A DNA stretch of 27,549 nucleotides from Saprospiraceae bacterium (GTDB lineage Bacteria; Bacteroidota; Bacteroidia; Chitinophagales; Saprospiraceae): the NCBI GenBank assembly GCA_016715405.1, contig JADKAE010000035.1, positions 1 to 27,549 on the forward strand, written 5' to 3'. Positions within the stretch are counted from its first letter, which is position 1, and every line of letters begins with the position of its first letter. Below the pieces are notes generated by a model. The model saw only the letters and a program-made list of their open reading frames with translations, was not told the origin of the DNA and ran no database searches. The position numbers and the translations under genes are program-made. Positions 25,254-27,549 of the stretch are shown here, piece by piece.

Positions 25254-26365
25254 ATAGCAGCGCCTACGGCTACTACTTCATCAGGGTTCACGCCCTTATT
25301 GGGTTTTTTGCCAAAAAACTCCTCCACGGCCTGTTGGATGCACGGAATACGCGTAGAGCCGCCCACCAGGATAATCTCGTCGATATCGGCGGTAGTTACA
25401 CCGGCGTCTTTGATAGCTTTGCGGCAGGGTTCGAGCGTACGGGCCACCAGGTGGTCGATCAGTTGCTCAAATTTTGCGCGCGACAGCTTCATGACCAGGT
25501 GTTTGGGCACGCCGTCTACAGCCGTGATATAAGGAAGGTTGATTTCCGTTTCGGCAGAAGCCGACAACTCGATTTTGGCTTTTTCAGCGGCGTCTTTGAG
25601 GCGCTGCAGGGCCATCGGGTCTTTGCGCAGGTCGATATTTTCCTGTTCTTTAAAGCTTTCAGCCAGCCAGTTGATAATCACCTGGTCGAAGTCGTCGCCG
25701 CCGAGGTGAGTATCGCCGTTGGTCGATTTCACTTCAAAAACGCCGTCGCCCAGTTCGAGCACCGAAATATCGAAGGTACCGCCGCCCAGGTCGTATACGG
25801 CGATGGTAATATCTTTGTGGCGTTTGTCGAGGCCGTAAGCCAGCGCAGCAGCTGTAGGTTCGTTGATGATGCGCTTGATGGTAAGCCCGGCGATTTCGCC
25901 GGCTTCTTTGGTAGCCTGGCGCTGTGAGTCGTTAAAATAAGCGGGAACGGTAACGACGGCTTCCGTGACTGGTTGACCCAGGAAGTCCTCAGCGACCTTC
26001 TTCATTTTCTGAAGCACCATCGCCGAAATTTCCTGCGGTGTATAAAGCCTGCCGTCGATATCTACCCGAACCGTATCATTATCGCCGCGGGCTATTTTGT
26101 AAGCCATATGGCTGGTTTCTTCGGTAACTTCTTTTGAGCGACGGCCCATAAAGCGTTTGATAGAAGAAATGGTTCGCGTGGGGTTGGTAATAGCTTGTCG
26201 CTTGGCAGGGTCGCCAATTTTGCGTTCGCCATTATCCATGAAGGCGACCACTGAAGGCGTCGTGCGCCGGCCTTCGTCATTGGGAATCACTACCGGCTCA
26301 GAGCCTTCCATTACTGCCACACAAGAGTTCGTTGTACCTAAGTCAATGCCTATAATTTTGCCCAT
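25202..26365 (-). CDS. dnaK: Chaperone DnaK (Hsp70), N-terminal piece
   Basis: The start is the ATG at 26365, giving MGKIIGIDLGTTNSCVAVME; a TTG at 26374 adds three residues that DnaK proteins lack. The ATPase signatures are present: GIDLGTTNS (phosphate 1), AVYDLGGGTFDISVLE (phosphate 2) and IILVGGSTRIP (adenosine). The ATP-driven cycle of DnaK with DnaJ and GrpE folds and rescues proteins in the cytoplasm; neither partner is next to it here. The frame is lost after about 25253, and the last 15 or so residues up to 25202 are shifted. Restored length is about 637 residues, normal for DnaK. A break in so central a gene argues for sequencing error. Confidence 0.97.
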   Translation of the reverse strand: MGKIIGIDLGTTNSCVAVMEGSEPVVIPNDEGRRTTPSVVAFMDNGERKIGDPAKRQAITNPTRTISSIKRFMGRRSKEVTEETSHMAYKIARGDNDTVRVDIDGRLYTPQEISAMVLQKMKKVAEDFLGQPVTEAVVTVPAYFNDSQRQATKEAGEIAGLTIKRIINEPTAAALAYGLDKRHKDITIAVYDLGGGTFDISVLELGDGVFEVKSTNGDTHLGGDDFDQVIINWLAESFKEQENIDLRKDPMALQRLKDAAEKAKIELSASAETEINLPYITAVDGVPKHLVMKLSRAKFEQLIDHLVARTLEPCRKAIKDAGVTTADIDEIILVGGSTRIPCIQQAVEEFFGKKPNKGVNPDEVVAVGAAIRDACSAATSRMCSCST

Positions 26366-26442
26366 GATGTGCAATTTAGTTGATAAATGTCCAAGTTCAT
26401 TTTATCAAGCATTATGCCAGCCGGGGCAACAGGCGCTGCAAC

Positions 26443-26526
26443 TGACAAATAGGCGTAAAAATGACCAAATAAACCGGTCAGATTCGCAGAATGTCAGTTG
26501 GCGTCAGGACTAATGACAAATCGTCA
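26443..26526 (-). promoter_or_regulatory. Cluster of TGAC/GTCA boxes upstream of dnaK
   Basis: Within 84 bases there are seven TGAC or GTCA cores: TGACAAAT at 26443 and again at 26514, TGACCAAAT at 26462, and GTCA at 26477, 26493, 26503 and 26523. Two pairs form inverted repeats: TGACC-N9-GGTCA (26462-26480) and TGAC-N5-GTCA (26514-26526). They lie 80-160 bases before the dnaK start, so they may be operator sites for heat-shock control. No CIRCE element is present. Confidence 0.35.
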
Positions 26527-26536
26527 GCAGTTAGCG

Positions 26537-27117
26537 CTACTGAAAATTGAGATTTTGTGTCAGGGGGCCCGTTTTTAGCAACGTGATGGACGCATCGTTG
26601 AGTTCGAAATCGGGCAGGACGATATCGGTGCGCGAAGTAAATAACCCACGGCCTTCCGACATATTGGTATACACCGGTATCTGGTTGGAACTGGTAATGC
26701 CCAGGTTGGCGCCGGATACGCGGATATAGTCGGCCAGCTCTTGTCCTACAGCCGTAATCTGAATATCGATATCCACAAATTTGCGCGCCCTGTCGGTAGC
26801 GGGATCTATGGCGCCGGCGAGGAACTGGAAGAAATTTTCGCTTTTTACGCGATATAATACGGAGTTAGAAGCGCCGTCTTCCCGTTCCAATTTGCTTTCC
26901 AGTACCCAGGTTACTTGTTTGGGTTGAAATTGCGACGGGTTTTCGGGTGTATTTTCGAGGTAGTTGACTACCCAGCGAATGTCGAACAGTTGGGCGTGGG
27001 GGCCCGGATTAAACGATACGTTGATGGCGCGTTCGTAGGTACTGAAGTTGATGGGGTTTGGCGGTTGGTTTTGCAAGGGCGCGATGGGATTGAGCAATAC
27101 GATTTCGGCGGTGACGG
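26537..27117 (-). CDS. Lipoprotein of unknown function, C-terminal piece
   Basis: The true frame starts at the break near the G5 run at 27116-27120, where one C on the minus strand would give DDLPPVTAEIVLLNPIAP. It continues through INFSTYERAINVSFNPGP, FDIRWVVNYLENTPENP and VDIDIQITAVGQELADYIR to the stop at 26537. The alternating hydrophobic pattern suggests an all-beta extracellular domain. The 3' end, VYTNMSEGRGLFTSRTDIV, has the look of a surface protein closing strand. I recognise the style of these Bacteroidota lipoproteins (DUF4249-like is one possibility) but cannot name the family. An ATG-like start at 27097 is internal. Confidence 0.7.
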
Positions 27118-27543
27118 GGGCAGGTCGTCTCCTCGGTTGAGGATGAACCGCACTTCATTGCCGCCGACCAGGTTGATATTGCTTTGTCGTATTTTATATA
27201 AATAATTAGGCGCTGTGGCAAAAACGCCGCCTTCGCGCGGAAAACCCTCGAGGTTACCGTCTACTTTTTCGAGGGTATACAACTGGCTGGAGCCAACCTT
27301 TTGCAGTTGCACCGTAGCGTTATCGTAATAAAGTGAGTCGGCAATCTGGGCGATTTCGCGGGCATCGCCGCCTTGCTGGAGGAAAGCTTTTTCTACCCTT
27401 ACGTAGTGTACACTATCGGTCGGATCGAGGAATGCATATACTACAGGAATGTCTTTCCATTCGGCTTCCAGCACAAAATCGGTGCTGCAGGTCCAGGAGG
27501 AAAAAGCCAGTAAGCCAAGAACGATTAAACGGAAGTGCTTCAT
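26968..27543 (-). CDS. Lipoprotein of unknown function, N-terminal piece
   Basis: The start is the ATG at 27543 (MKHFRLIVLGLLAFSSWTC), six bases from the right edge. The hydrophobic segment ends at Cys19, a plausible lipidation site although SWTC is not a textbook lipobox. The next part reads AEWKDIPVVYAFLDPTDSVH and YVRVEKAFLQQGGDA, then LYTLEKVDGNLEGFPREGG and NYLYKIRQSNINLVGGNEVRF. The frame is correct up to about 27117 and shifted from there to 26968. The joined protein is about 335 residues, probably anchored at the outer membrane. It lies 171 bases upstream of dnaK on the same strand; a functional link is not implied. Confidence 0.75.
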   Translation of the reverse strand: MKHFRLIVLGLLAFSSWTCSTDFVLEAEWKDIPVVYAFLDPTDSVHYVRVEKAFLQQGGDAREIAQIADSLYYDNATVQLQKVGSSQLYTLEKVDGNLEGFPREGGVFATAPNYLYKIRQSNINLVGGNEVRFILNRGDDLPPSPPKSYCSIPSRPCKTNRQTPSTSVPTNAPSTYRLIRAPTPNCSTFAG

Positions 27544-27549
27544 AAACGG

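Noticed and set aside
25334..25927. A 197-codon plus-strand open frame
   Set aside because: Antisense to conserved dnaK motifs; long antisense frames are common over GC-biased chaperone genes.
26366..26536. CIRCE heat-shock operator
   Set aside because: No TTAGCACTC-N9-GAGTGCTAA-like sequence is present in the dnaK upstream region.
1..27549. tRNA, rRNA or riboswitch genes
   Set aside because: No tRNA-like cloverleaf, TTCGA(A/T)TC arm context or rRNA motif was seen in the few intergenic intervals.

Overview
The window reads as a stretch of Bacteroidota chromosome, most likely from the Saprospiria (Lewinella/Haliscomenobacter-type). The evidence is three proteins with type IX secretion (T9SS) type A sorting tails, SprB-type repeats, PKD and FG-GAP domains, a TAnnTTTG-type promoter motif, and near-absence of Shine-Dalgarno sequences. 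The family-level placement is inference; no rRNA or tRNA gene is visible to confirm it.

Layout, left to right. (1) 1-9431, plus strand: the 3' part (about 3,140 residues) of a giant secreted multidomain protein, here 'protein A'. Domain order: FN3 domains, FG-GAP repeats, FN3, two carboxypeptidase-regulatory-like domains, a large unnamed module, Ig/BACON-like domains, two 'CRGV' modules, SprB repeat, Ig-like, PKD, T9SS tail. (2) 9525-16785, plus: 'protein B', about 2,420 residues, with a signal peptide, one CRGV module, nine tandem SprB-Ig-PKD units and a T9SS tail. (3) 16788-17489, plus: a small PKD-containing lipoprotein two bases after B. A, B and the lipoprotein look like one cell-surface operon. 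(4) 17532-19269, minus: a radical SAM protein with an N-terminal cysteine-rich twitch-like domain. (5) 19396-19915, minus: a TrmH/SpoU-family RNA methyltransferase. (6) 19916-20235: intergenic DNA with a strong terminator and a nested inverted repeat. (7) 20236-22725, minus: a third T9SS cargo protein with Ig-like and dockerin-like segments. (8) 22962-24380, plus: a helical protein of unknown function. (9) 24385-24451: an inverted array of GTTRTCR heptamers between convergent genes. (10) 24453-26365, minus: dnaK. (11) 26537-27543, minus: a lipoprotein of unknown function.

Most of the longer genes are interrupted by one-base frame changes, many beside homopolymers: A (about seven sites), B (two), the radical SAM gene (two), the methyltransferase (one), dnaK (one) and the right-hand lipoprotein (one). 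Protein similarity continues across every break, and dnaK is normally indispensable, so the simplest reading is uncorrected long-read sequencing error, not pseudogenes. Broken genes are therefore listed as in-frame pieces, each saying how it joins its neighbour. One break differs: at about 15547 some 140 bases are missing from repeat unit 8 of protein B.

I found no CRISPR array, transposase, prophage, defence system or biosynthetic cluster. The least-explained items are the large unnamed module of protein A, the CRGV module shared by A and B, the short unit 8, the nested inverted repeat at 20075-20157, the heptamer array, and a cluster of TGAC/GTCA boxes upstream of dnaK.
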